Source of the DNA: Akkermansiaceae bacterium
GTDB lineage: Bacteria > Verrucomicrobiota > Verrucomicrobiia > Verrucomicrobiales > Akkermansiaceae
DNA length: 64,000 nucleotides
Assembly (NCBI GenBank): GCA_015062005.1
Contig: SUVL01000012.1
Coordinates: 1 to 64,000, forward strand
Direction of reading: 5' to 3'
Below are positions 20,227-29,555 of the stretch, piece after piece (the first letter of the stretch is position 1; each line of letters starts with the position of its first letter). The notes beneath the pieces are model-generated. The model was not told the origin of the DNA. It ran no database searches and saw only the letters and a program-made list of their open reading frames with translations. The position numbers and the translations under genes were made by a program.

Positions 20227-22545
20227 TTAGAATTGCGGTTCGCGGTCACCGATGACCTGCACCTCTTCGTGCAGGATGATGCCGCGTTCCTTCTGGGCGG
20301 TGCGCACGATGTGGTTGATGAGTTCGGTCACATCTGTGGCCTTGGCGTCGCCCGTGTTGATGATGAAGTTACCGTGCTTGGTGGAAATCTGGGCGCCGCC
20401 GATGCTGTAGCCCTTCAGACCGAGCTCTTCGATGAGCTTGCCGGCAGGTATTTCTTCCGGGTTGCGGAAGGTGCAGCCGGCGCTGGGCTGGAGGGGCTGG
20501 CTGTTCTTGCGGCGGGCGCGGTAGTCCTCCATGGCGGCTTCGATGGCGGCTTTGTCGCCGGGGGTGCCGCGGAAGGCGGCTTCCACCACCATGTTGTGCT
20601 CAAAGTCGGGGATGCTGCGGTAGCGGGCGGGTTCCATCTCATCCTTGTGGAAGCGAACCACTTCGCCATCTTCATCCAGCGCGGTGGCGGAGCTGAATAC
20701 CTGCCACATATCACCGCCCATGCAGCCGGCGTTCATGCGCAGACTGCCGCCCACGCAGCCGGGAATGCCGTCCATCCACTCAAAGCCGGAGAGTCCGTTC
20801 TTCGCAGCAAAGGCGGCCAGTTTCTTGAGCTTCACGCTGGCACCGGCCACGATGGTGGTGGAGTTTACGAGCTCCAGACGGTCAAATTCGCCACCGGAGG
20901 GGTGGATGACCGCACCGCGGATGCCGCCTTCGCGCACCACGAGGTTGGAGCCTCGGCCCACGACATGCACGGGGATGTTGCGGTCCTTGAAGTAGTTCAC
21001 CACGTCCTGCATGGCCTGGACGGTGTCCGGCTCAATCCAGTACTGGGCCACGCCGCCCACTCCCAGGGTCGTGTGCTGGCGCATCGGCTCATACAGGCGG
21101 GCAGGGAAGTCCTTGCCGCATTCGGCCTGCATTTCGGTGAGGATGCGCAAATCTCGTGCAATCTTGGCACCGGCTTCATGCACATTGCCTGCTCCCAGGG
21201 TCAGGAAGAGGTCACCAGGCTTGAGCTGGTTGCCCACCACGTGGTGCGCCACCGGCATGTCGGGCAGGAAGGTGGCATCCACCGGGCCGTGCTCCTGCAC
21301 GGCGTCCACGATGGTCTGGCCGGAGATGCCGGGGATGGGCAGTTCGCTGGCCGGGTACACATCTGCCACGAAGAGCTTGTCCACATTCTGCAGCACGCGG
21401 CCGAAATCATCGCGCAGCAACTTGGTGCGGGTGTAGCGGTGCGGCTGGAAGAAGATGACCAGACGGTCCGGCTTCAGGCTCAGCGCGGTCTGTACCGTGG
21501 CTTCAATCTCCGTGGGGTGGTGGCCGTAGTCATCCACTATGCGGTAGTCCTTGGAAAGGTACTTGGTTTCGAAACGCCGGCGGGCACCGGCAAAGGACGC
21601 CAGCCCGCGGGCAACGCTGGCGAAGTCGGCCCCCATCTCCAGCGCGGCGGCGGTGGCCGCCAGGGAGTTGAGCACGTTGTGGCGCCCGGGGATACCCAGC
21701 TCCACCCGGCCGAGTTTCTTGCCCTTGTGGTTGATGGTGTAGAGGGTACGGCCACGCTTCACGGTGACATTCGTTGCGGTGTAGTCGGCATCCTGCCAGC
21801 CGTAGGAAACGCTGTTCGGGTACTGGCTGCACACATCGGCAGCGCCGGCATCGCTCTTGCAGTAGAAGATGGTACCGCGGGTCTGGCGGCAGAGCGTGTG
21901 GAACACCTCTTTGATGTGATCCAGGTCGCGGTAGAAATCCAGGTGTTCGGCTTCCACATTCAGCACGATGCTGTGCTCGGGAATGTAGTTGACCAGGGTG
22001 CCGTCGGATTCATCACCTTCGGCGATGAGATAGTCGCTGTCTGCATTCCAGTGGGCATTGGCTCCCAGAACGGGGATTTCGGCACCTACGTAGTGGCAGG
22101 GGCGCAGGCGCGCCTCGCGCAGCAGGTGGGCTGTGAGGGCGGAGGTGGTGGTCTTGCCGTGCGTGCCAGCCACGACCACACCCTTCTTGTTGTTCAGGAT
22201 GGCAGCCAGGCATTCCGCGCGGCGCAGGCAGAGGCTGCCCAGCTTGCGGGCCGCGGCCAGGGCCACGTTGTCCTCACGGATGGCGCTGGAGTAAATGACA
22301 ATTTCCGCATCGGCCACAGCATCAGCGTTGTGCGGACAGGCAAACTTCAGGCCGCTCTGCTGCAGCCTTTCTGTTTCTTCACTGGTGACGCGGTCGCAGC
22401 CACTCACCCGGTGCCCCATTTCCAGGAGCATGCGCGCAATGCCACTCATGCCGGCACCTGCAACGCCAATAAGATGAATGCGCACCGGATTATCCCGGTC
22501 CAGAAGTCTCATGCGTAATTGCTCAATCATAGCTACTCCGGTCAT
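20227..22545 (-). CDS. murC/murB: Bifunctional UDP-N-acetylmuramate--L-alanine ligase / UDP-N-acetylenolpyruvoylglucosamine reductase (MurC-MurB fusion)
   Basis: MurC: IHLIGVAGAGMSGIARMLLEMGHRVSGCD, VVAGTHGKTTTSAL; MurB: TTLGVGGVAQYWIEP, VVGRGSNLVVREGG, SAGCTFRNPE in one continuous ORF. Confidence 0.96.
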   Translation of the reverse strand: MTGVAMIEQLRMRLLDRDNPVRIHLIGVAGAGMSGIARMLLEMGHRVSGCDRVTSEETERLQQSGLKFACPHNADAVADAEIVIYSSAIREDNVALAAARKLGSLCLRRAECLAAILNNKKGVVVAGTHGKTTTSALTAHLLREARLRPCHYVGAEIPVLGANAHWNADSDYLIAEGDESDGTLVNYIPEHSIVLNVEAEHLDFYRDLDHIKEVFHTLCRQTRGTIFYCKSDAGAADVCSQYPNSVSYGWQDADYTATNVTVKRGRTLYTINHKGKKLGRVELGIPGRHNVLNSLAATAAALEMGADFASVARGLASFAGARRRFETKYLSKDYRIVDDYGHHPTEIEATVQTALSLKPDRLVIFFQPHRYTRTKLLRDDFGRVLQNVDKLFVADVYPASELPIPGISGQTIVDAVQEHGPVDATFLPDMPVAHHVVGNQLKPGDLFLTLGAGNVHEAGAKIARDLRILTEMQAECGKDFPARLYEPMRQHTTLGVGGVAQYWIEPDTVQAMQDVVNYFKDRNIPVHVVGRGSNLVVREGGIRGAVIHPSGGEFDRLELVNSTTIVAGASVKLKKLAAFAAKNGLSGFEWMDGIPGCVGGSLRMNAGCMGGDMWQVFSSATALDEDGEVVRFHKDEMEPARYRSIPDFEHNMVVEAAFRGTPGDKAAIEAAMEDYRARRKNSQPLQPSAGCTFRNPEEIPAGKLIEELGLKGYSIGGAQISTKHGNFIINTGDAKATDVTELINHIVRTAQKERGIILHEEVQVIGDREPQF

Positions 22546-22653
22546 TATATACTATTCCTTGTCACAAGCAAGGCAAATATATGTTGGAACACCAGAAAAA
22601 GGTACGTCTGGAAAACAGAAGCGGCACCTCAGGGGGGCCGCTCGGTTGCATAA

Positions 22654-25302
22654 TCACTTCCGGGATTTTTTCTTCTTTTTGCCGGACTTTTTCTTGCTCT
22701 TCTTTTTCTTTTTGCCCTTTTTGGAGGCGGCCTCGTCATCATCATCATCATCGCTACTATCGGCCTTCGCTTTTGCTCCTGCAGCGCAGATGCCTTCCAG
22801 TACGATGACTTCCTGCGGTTTGAGCGTGATGTCGATAGGGGCATCCACATCGATGGCTCCGCCCACCAGACCGGGAACATTGCGCTGGTCCTTGAAGGAG
22901 TTGCGGAATGTTACTTTGTCTTTTTTGACCATGGGTGGTACATCCAGAATTTCACGCAGGGTGCTGGAGAGGGTCTTTTCACTGTCGCTGGAATTGCGGA
23001 GGGTCAGGGTGCATTTGCCGGGGCTCCAGGCTGCCCAGCCGTATATATCACCATCGCCTGCGGAGCGGTCCCAAGGATTACCCCCTACCCAGTGAATATC
23101 TGGCAGCACATCCTCATTGCGGCGAGCCCACTTGATACAGGCGGCGAGCTCGTTCCACAACTTGCCGTTTTCCTGGCTCATCAGGTCTGCATCCACATAC
23201 AGCTCCATGAGGGATGAGCCGCAACCGAAGGCTGCACGCATTTCCTTGATGCAGTTATCCGGCTCCTTGCTCATGACGTGGGGTGGGCCGTTCTTGGTGA
23301 TGATGAGCCCGTGCGTCATGACGGAATTGATGGGGAAGAGCGGGGCTCCGGTCACAAAGACCTCATGCACCAGACGGTCTCGGTAGGTAATCCACTTATC
23401 GCGGGCATCTCCGGCGCTGCCTTCCTGGCCGAAGTCATTTTCCTGTCGCCATACACAGTCAGAGTAATGGAACCAGAACGGGCTGGCCCAGGTGCCCACC
23501 GTTGTATTGAGGAAAATATCGTTTCTTGCCTTACGCAGTTCGGTGAGCACGCGGATAATGCCTTCTGCATCTTCCAGGTTGCCTGGCCCCTTGGAGTGGA
23601 AGTGGGTGGAGATTCCGTCGAACTTGAAGTAGCGCATCTCATAGTCTCGCACCATCTGGGAGCAGCGGCCCACAAATGCATCGAAATATTCCTTGTTGGA
23701 AAGCTGGAAATTGCCAATCTGGTTCTTGGGATGCTTCTTGTTCCAGTGTCCAAGGCGCATGTTCTTGGCGGCACCGTAACCGCCGACCGGCCCCAGCCAG
23801 GTGCCGATGCCGCTTTTCATGCCGCGAATGACCTTATCCATGCGGGAGAACCCATTGGGGAAACCTGCGTGGAAATCCCAGAGACTGTTGAAGTCGTCCC
23901 AGCCGTCGTCAATCACGAAACAATCAATGGGTGTCTTGCGTTTCTGGAACATTTCGCGTTTCCAGGTATCAATCGTGTTGAGTTGCCATTTTTCCGAATT
24001 GCGCTTGAGGGGGTCCTGGTTATTGTTGATGGTGATACCGATTTCGTACCAGTCGTTGTAATGGATGAACAGCCGGTAGGCGGCGGCGCGTTCGCGTTCA
24101 CTGTAGGCCAGGAAGGAGCGGCGTTGCTGTTTGGGGGCGAAGAATCCCAGCACCGAGGAAACTTTCCAGGACTGGCCTTTCTGCAGGGTGGTGTTGCGCA
24201 CCCATTCACCCTGCACCAGGGAGGCATCGCCCCCGGCGGTGCTTTCGCTTCCTCCGCTTTCCGTGGGCAGGGAATAGGAAATTTTCCCTTCTCCTTTAAT
24301 GCCGGCCTTCCGCGTATCAACCCAGATCTTGAGGGTATAGGTGCCGGAATCGGGGACGGTTACCTTGTAGGTGGGGTCAGATGAAGCTTTGTGTACGTCT
24401 TCTCCAGCCGGGGTCTCACTTCCTTCCGGGAAGAGTTGCACGGCTACCACATTCAGCCCGCCGGAGATTTTAATGTTGCAGCTGCCTTTTTCGGCGAAGG
24501 AGACAGGCCCTTCTGCTGTCATGAGGCCTACTACTACGGGGCCATCCATTTTGGCATAGGCTTTGCCGTATTTCTCACTCATGCTTGCCGGTACGTTGAA
24601 GGCGGGAGTGAACGTGTCAGTATTCCATTCTTCCGGATTCCAGCCGCTTGCCGTATCTGCGCTGCCGCCGGGCGCCGTCATCAGGCTCATGGGTGTTTCC
24701 AGACCACAGAACAGTAAGTTGTTGATGACGACCTTGCCGTGTGTCGTGTTGCCTGATACCACCGGTGTGCCTCCGGCCTGGATATTGTATTGTACCGGAG
24801 TCAGTTTGCTGAATTTGGTATCGCGGGCTGCTGTTATTTCCATTTCCTGGCGCAGGTAGTGGGAACCATTGCGCAGAACGGCCTGCCATTTGATATCCAG
24901 CGTTTTGTCCGGGGTGGTAAAGGTGCAGCTCACGGCCACGCCCGGAATGCGCTGCGCCAACTGCGGGTGTTCGTCATCTGCCTTGAGCCGGACTTCCGTC
25001 AGGGTGGAACTCTGCAAATCTTTAGAGGTGTAGGTGGTGCCGTCCTCCAAGGTAAGGGTGAAGAGGTTGGTCCCGCTTTGGGCCACAGATTTCCCATTGG
25101 GCATTTTCATGCCATCGAACACAACCCCTTTGCCCGCCTTGCGGAACGAGGCTGAAAACATGCGGTTGCTCAGGGTGGCTCTTGTTGAGTCGCATTCAAC
25201 TTTGGCTTTGCCCGGGTCTATCCAGGGGAATTTGACCTCTGCTGTTGTAGTCTGGTTTGCGCATACGCTGAATGCGATAATTGCTACGAGAGATTTTTTC
25301 AT
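22654..25302 (-). CDS. Secreted alpha-galactosidase-like glycoside hydrolase (GH-D clan/melibiase-like)
   Basis: Signal peptide; CFVIDDGWDDFNSLWDFHAGFPNGF, YFKFDGIS, GTWASPFWFHYSDCVWRQENDF; C-terminal DDDDDD and Lys-rich tail. Confidence 0.7.
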   Translation of the reverse strand: MKKSLVAIIAFSVCANQTTTAEVKFPWIDPGKAKVECDSTRATLSNRMFSASFRKAGKGVVFDGMKMPNGKSVAQSGTNLFTLTLEDGTTYTSKDLQSSTLTEVRLKADDEHPQLAQRIPGVAVSCTFTTPDKTLDIKWQAVLRNGSHYLRQEMEITAARDTKFSKLTPVQYNIQAGGTPVVSGNTTHGKVVINNLLFCGLETPMSLMTAPGGSADTASGWNPEEWNTDTFTPAFNVPASMSEKYGKAYAKMDGPVVVGLMTAEGPVSFAEKGSCNIKISGGLNVVAVQLFPEGSETPAGEDVHKASSDPTYKVTVPDSGTYTLKIWVDTRKAGIKGEGKISYSLPTESGGSESTAGGDASLVQGEWVRNTTLQKGQSWKVSSVLGFFAPKQQRRSFLAYSERERAAAYRLFIHYNDWYEIGITINNNQDPLKRNSEKWQLNTIDTWKREMFQKRKTPIDCFVIDDGWDDFNSLWDFHAGFPNGFSRMDKVIRGMKSGIGTWLGPVGGYGAAKNMRLGHWNKKHPKNQIGNFQLSNKEYFDAFVGRCSQMVRDYEMRYFKFDGISTHFHSKGPGNLEDAEGIIRVLTELRKARNDIFLNTTVGTWASPFWFHYSDCVWRQENDFGQEGSAGDARDKWITYRDRLVHEVFVTGAPLFPINSVMTHGLIITKNGPPHVMSKEPDNCIKEMRAAFGCGSSLMELYVDADLMSQENGKLWNELAACIKWARRNEDVLPDIHWVGGNPWDRSAGDGDIYGWAAWSPGKCTLTLRNSSDSEKTLSSTLREILDVPPMVKKDKVTFRNSFKDQRNVPGLVGGAIDVDAPIDITLKPQEVIVLEGICAAGAKAKADSSDDDDDDEAASKKGKKKKKSKKKSGKKKKKSRK

Positions 25303-25372
25303 ACTTTCCCCGTAATCTATCAAAATTGACAGGTGGTGTGAAGCCTAAAATGGGAGTTACTGTTTATTTGAG

Positions 25373-27232
25373 TTACAATTCTTCCCACGAGTGGCCGGCG
25401 GCTGTGGCGTATGCAGGGTGAGCCCAGAGACGGCGTGCCATGAGCCCCGGGCTGAGCAAGCCCAGCAGAAAACGCCGGCGCTGGGCGGGGCGGTCAAATT
25501 CCGGCAGCGGTTTTTCAGGAGTGCAGAAGCCAGCCGGATCATAGGGTGGGAGCTCCGGCGCCGGGGGCAGGGGGGCGGTGAGTCCCAGGCAGGCTGTGCA
25601 GTGGCCGCAGGCGGGGCGGGCTGATTCTACAAAGTACTGCTCCAGTGCGTCATTCAGGCAGGTGGGGGCCTGCAGCATGTCAACAATGGCCTGTTGGCGT
25701 GTGAGGTCGGCTTTACGGCGGCGCTCAAAGGCTTCACTCAGTCTGGCTGCTACGGTGCGGGCATCCGGTGCGGGAGCTCCGGGCACAAGGCGCAGGCAAA
25801 GTGCTTGTTGGCGCATGGTGAGTTTCCATTCCCCTGCGGATTCGCATTCGTACAGGTATTCCACAGCTTCGGCAAAGGTGCAGTTCCAGGCCAGCGCTGC
25901 ATCTTCTACCTCGCCTTCGCGGTGGGTGTCCAGCCAGCGGAGCCTGGCAGTTTCTCCAGCATCACGCCCGTCGGTGATAGTGCTGAGGGGGTAGAGTGGC
26001 TTCACTTTGTAGTATTTGCTGCCTTTACTTTCGATGCGCACGCTTTTCTCCATGGCCATGAGTGCCCGGGTCGGCACGTCATCCGGCACATCGCAGCCGG
26101 TGCCCAGTTCCCAGAGGGAAACAACACGCTGCCCGTTGGGAATGAGCCAGCGTACACAGCGCAGCACGCCTTCGGTATCCGGTTCTGCGGCCAGAATCCG
26201 GTTGCGGGCTTCCACCAGATCCGGCGCATGCAGCAGGATGAGGCTGGTGCTGGGGGCGCCGTCGCGCCCGGCGCGGCCGGATTCCTGAAGGTAGGCCTCC
26301 GGTGAGGACGGGGTGCTCCAGTGAACTACGGCGCGTACGTCAGGCTTGTCAATTCCCATGCCAAAGGCGATGGTAGCCACCAGCACGGTGATTTCATTGC
26401 GCAGGAAGGCATCCTGCAGCTGCTCCCGCTGCTCAGCGGGGAGCCCGGCGTGGTAGTGGGCGGCGGGGAGCCCCTGGCGGCTCAGTTCACCGGCCAGCCA
26501 TTCTGTTTCCTTGCGGGTGCGGCAGTAGACAATGGCGGGTAGATGGGAGGCGCGCCCCAGAAAATCGAGCAGGGCGGGCATGCGCTCCTGCACCGGTTGG
26601 CAGATGCGGGTGATATTTGGCCGGTAGGGAGGCAGGACGATGCGGTTCTGCTCAGGAATATTGAAGGCATGCCCCAGATCATGCTGCACACGCGGCGTGG
26701 CGGTTGCGGTGAGCGCCAGGGTGGCGCGCGGGCGGAGTTGTTCCAGCAGCGCGGGAAGTTTGAGGTAGTCCGGGCGGAAACTGTGTCCCCATTCAGAGAC
26801 ACAGTGCGCTTCATCCACCACCAGCAGGGAAAGTTTTTCCGGAGCCAGCGCCTGGCGCAGTTCCCGGTTCTCCACTGATTCCGGTGCGACAAAGAGGATT
26901 CGGAGCTGCCCGCTGCGCACATCTGCGAGCACCTGCTCACGTTCTTCCGGTTCCAGGGTGGAGTCGAATCTTGCGGCGCGGATGCCCAGTACACGCAAGG
27001 CCGCGCACTGGTCGCGCATGAGGGCAATGAGCGGTGAAATCACCAGCGTGGTGCCTCCCAGCAGTTCTGCTGCAGCCTGGTAACACAGGCTTTTGCCGTG
27101 GCCCGTGGGCAGCACTCCCAGCGCATTCTGCCCTGCCAGCACCAGCTCAATAAGCTGCCGTTGCCCGGTGCGCAGGCTTTGTTTACCAAACTGGGCCAGC
27201 ACGCGTGCTTCTGCCTCTGCTGTGAAATTCAT
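25373..27232 (-). CDS. recQ: ATP-dependent DNA helicase RecQ family
   Basis: GVLPTGHGKSLCYQ, VDEAHCVSEWGHSFRPDYLKL, ATATPRV, YCRTRKETEWLA, QESGRAGRDG. Confidence 0.93.
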   Translation of the reverse strand: MNFTAEAEARVLAQFGKQSLRTGQRQLIELVLAGQNALGVLPTGHGKSLCYQAAAELLGGTTLVISPLIALMRDQCAALRVLGIRAARFDSTLEPEEREQVLADVRSGQLRILFVAPESVENRELRQALAPEKLSLLVVDEAHCVSEWGHSFRPDYLKLPALLEQLRPRATLALTATATPRVQHDLGHAFNIPEQNRIVLPPYRPNITRICQPVQERMPALLDFLGRASHLPAIVYCRTRKETEWLAGELSRQGLPAAHYHAGLPAEQREQLQDAFLRNEITVLVATIAFGMGIDKPDVRAVVHWSTPSSPEAYLQESGRAGRDGAPSTSLILLHAPDLVEARNRILAAEPDTEGVLRCVRWLIPNGQRVVSLWELGTGCDVPDDVPTRALMAMEKSVRIESKGSKYYKVKPLYPLSTITDGRDAGETARLRWLDTHREGEVEDAALAWNCTFAEAVEYLYECESAGEWKLTMRQQALCLRLVPGAPAPDARTVAARLSEAFERRRKADLTRQQAIVDMLQAPTCLNDALEQYFVESARPACGHCTACLGLTAPLPPAPELPPYDPAGFCTPEKPLPEFDRPAQRRRFLLGLLSPGLMARRLWAHPAYATAAGHSWEEL

Positions 27233-27280
27233 ACCGATGCTATTTTCCTGAAAGCCCGCCAAGCTGTAAATTCCGCTTTC

Positions 27281-28294
27281 TTACTGGTAGATGTCCACCC
27301 CCAGCCGCTGCATGTCTGTGAGCGAAACGGCGCAGGGATCCGGTGCTACCCAGTGGCCGGGTTCCAGTTCACGCGGGGTCAGATCCATCCCCACCGTGGC
27401 TTCCTGGTATGGGTGGTTGATGCGGAGACCGAAGGCGCTGCCCGGTGGCGGGTCAATGGGGGAGGGCATTTCTCCGGGCAGAATAGGGGTGCGCTGCCTG
27501 ATTGTGGGGTCCGGAATCGGAATGGCGGAGAGCAGGGCTCGTGTGTAGGCGTGGCAGGGCCGGTCATACAGTCTGTCCGCATCTGCCATTTCTACAATTT
27601 TTCCCATGTACATGACAGCCACGCGGTCTGATATATGCCGCACTACTGAGAGGTCATGCGAAATGAAAAGGTAGGAAAGATTCAGTTCCTGCTGCAGATT
27701 CAGCAGCAGGTTGAGTACCTGGCTCTGCACGGAGACGTCCAGCGCACTCACTGGTTCATCCAGTACCAGCAGTTTCGGCCCCATGGCCAGCGCCCGGGCT
27801 ATGCCGATGCGTTGCCGCTGGCCACCGGAGAATTCGTGCGGAAACTTCTCCAGAGCAGTGGAGGGCAAACCCACCAGATCCAGCAGCGCCGCTACTCGCC
27901 GGCGGCGGCTGGAGCCCGTGCCCTGCCCGTGAATTTCCAGAGGCTCGGAGATGATGTGGCGCACGGTCATGCGCGGATTCAGTGAGCCTGCCGGGTCCTG
28001 GAATACCATCTGCACCTTGCGGCGCAGGCTCCGCAGCCGCCACTGTGAGCGGTGCGTTACATTGTGGCGCATGAAACGAATCGTTCCGGAGGTCGGCTCC
28101 AGCAGGCGCACGATGCAGCGGCCCAGGGTGCTCTTTCCGCAGCCGCTCTCGCCCACCAGTCCCAGGGTCTCGCCCGGGGCTATGCTCAGCGAGACATCAT
28201 CCACCGCCTTGAGTGTGCCAATCCGCCGACCAAATACTCCGCCACGCACGGGAAAGTGCATGCAAAGTTTCGATATCTCCAGAATGTTTTCCAT
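27281..28294 (-). CDS. Oligopeptide/dipeptide ABC transporter ATP-binding protein (OppF/DppF type)
   Basis: [41 protein letters not shown], oligopeptide-type C-terminus. Confidence 0.92.
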   Translation of the reverse strand: MENILEISKLCMHFPVRGGVFGRRIGTLKAVDDVSLSIAPGETLGLVGESGCGKSTLGRCIVRLLEPTSGTIRFMRHNVTHRSQWRLRSLRRKVQMVFQDPAGSLNPRMTVRHIISEPLEIHGQGTGSSRRRRVAALLDLVGLPSTALEKFPHEFSGGQRQRIGIARALAMGPKLLVLDEPVSALDVSVQSQVLNLLLNLQQELNLSYLFISHDLSVVRHISDRVAVMYMGKIVEMADADRLYDRPCHAYTRALLSAIPIPDPTIRQRTPILPGEMPSPIDPPPGSAFGLRINHPYQEATVGMDLTPRELEPGHWVAPDPCAVSLTDMQRLGVDIYQ

Positions 28295-28415
28295 AATCTG
28301 CGCGGATTCCCCATCACTTTAGCACCATCCGGCTGCTTTGGCAAGCTTATACAAACGCTTTCACCTGTATGCTGCGGATAAAATACGACATTGATACCCA
28401 CTTGCGCAAGGTAAT

Positions 28416-28450
28416 GAAAAAAACGGGATAGGCTTCCGCCTATCCCGTTT
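28416..28450 (-). terminator. Intrinsic terminator of ddh
   Basis: aaaaaaacgggataggc-ttc-cgcctatcccgttt. Confidence 0.75.
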
Positions 28451-28470
28451 GAGAAAAGTGGGGGTATGTT

Positions 28471-29352
28471 TTACACCAGCTGGGCGATGAGCGCCTCGCG
28501 GTCGCCGGGGCAGAAGTCCATGGGCGGGATTTCCGGCAGGGTATAGCAACCGGGGGCCAAGCGCTTGCTGGCGCGGGCTGCTGCTACCATCACCTGGGCT
28601 GTCAGGGCCGGGTTGTTGATACGCATCTCAAATTTGAAAATCTGGTTCTGCGTTGTGCCGGATACGCCCTTGCGCTCCATGTATACACCGTGGCCCATGT
28701 CGCGGAGAGAATCTATGTCCGGAACCTGCGTCACATGCGTTTCGTCGTGGCAGAAGTAGTCATCTGCCTTGATGGCTGCTTCCACCGCAGCAAAGTCTGC
28801 ACCTTCCTCCAGCTGGACATACACCATGCGGCGATGCACGCCGGAGCCTGTGGGGATGGTGAGCGAGAGGGCGTCCTTCACGCCTGCCTTGGAGCGGGCC
28901 ACCACGCTGTGCCCCATGCTCATGCCCGGGCCGAAGTTCGTGTAGGTGATACCCTTGGGGGCCATGGCCAGCATCATGGTGCGCATGACGGAGTCGGAAC
29001 CGGGATCCCAGCCGGCGGAAATGACGGAAACGGCGTTGCCAGCCTGGGCCTGCTTGCCCAGTGTGCGTCGCAACGCAACGATGCCGCCGTGAATATCAAA
29101 GCTGTCTACGGTGTTGATTCCCTTGGCCAGCAGTGGCAGGGCGGTTTCTTCCACGCTGCGTGTCGGGGTGCAGAGCAGGGCTACATCCACCTCTCCGAGT
29201 TCGGCGATGTCCGTCACCGTTTTAATTCCGTGTACGGGGGCACTGCCTGCACGGCGTACTATGCCTACCAATTCCATATCCGGCGCAGCGCGCAGTGCGT
29301 CCACTGAGTACTTGCCGATATTCCCGTATCCTACGATTGCTACCTTAATCAT
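28471..29352 (-). CDS. ddh: meso-diaminopimelate D-dehydrogenase
   Basis: VAIVGYGNIGKYSVDAL...NTVDSFDIHG...SAGWDPGSDSVMRTM...GPGMSMGHSVVARSKAGVKDAL. Confidence 0.93.
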   Translation of the reverse strand: MIKVAIVGYGNIGKYSVDALRAAPDMELVGIVRRAGSAPVHGIKTVTDIAELGEVDVALLCTPTRSVEETALPLLAKGINTVDSFDIHGGIVALRRTLGKQAQAGNAVSVISAGWDPGSDSVMRTMMLAMAPKGITYTNFGPGMSMGHSVVARSKAGVKDALSLTIPTGSGVHRRMVYVQLEEGADFAAVEAAIKADDYFCHDETHVTQVPDIDSLRDMGHGVYMERKGVSGTTQNQIFKFEMRINNPALTAQVMVAAARASKRLAPGCYTLPEIPPMDFCPGDREALIAQLV

Positions 29353-29498
29353 CGTTGTGATTCTGTGTGGCTTGCGTTATTGTTTATCTTGCAGCGGGAT
29401 GCCTATATCCTGCCGCAGAGGTATTGTATACGATTCTTATCAGCTGCGCAAGTGCAGACTTGTGCATGATGACGCTTTTAGAATGCTTCTTATGAAAA

Positions 29499-29531
29499 AT
29501 CCCCGCCGCACTTGACGCAGTGGGCGGGGAT
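29499..29531 (-). terminator. Terminator-like hairpin after the second hydrolase gene
   Basis: atccccgcc...ggcggggat with T-tract on minus strand. Confidence 0.55.
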
Positions 29532-29555
29532 GTGTACGAAGTGTGTGGGGGGGGA

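Noticed and set aside
20233-22518. 761-aa + strand ORF
   Set aside because: Antisense shadow of the MurC-MurB fusion; no recognisable domain
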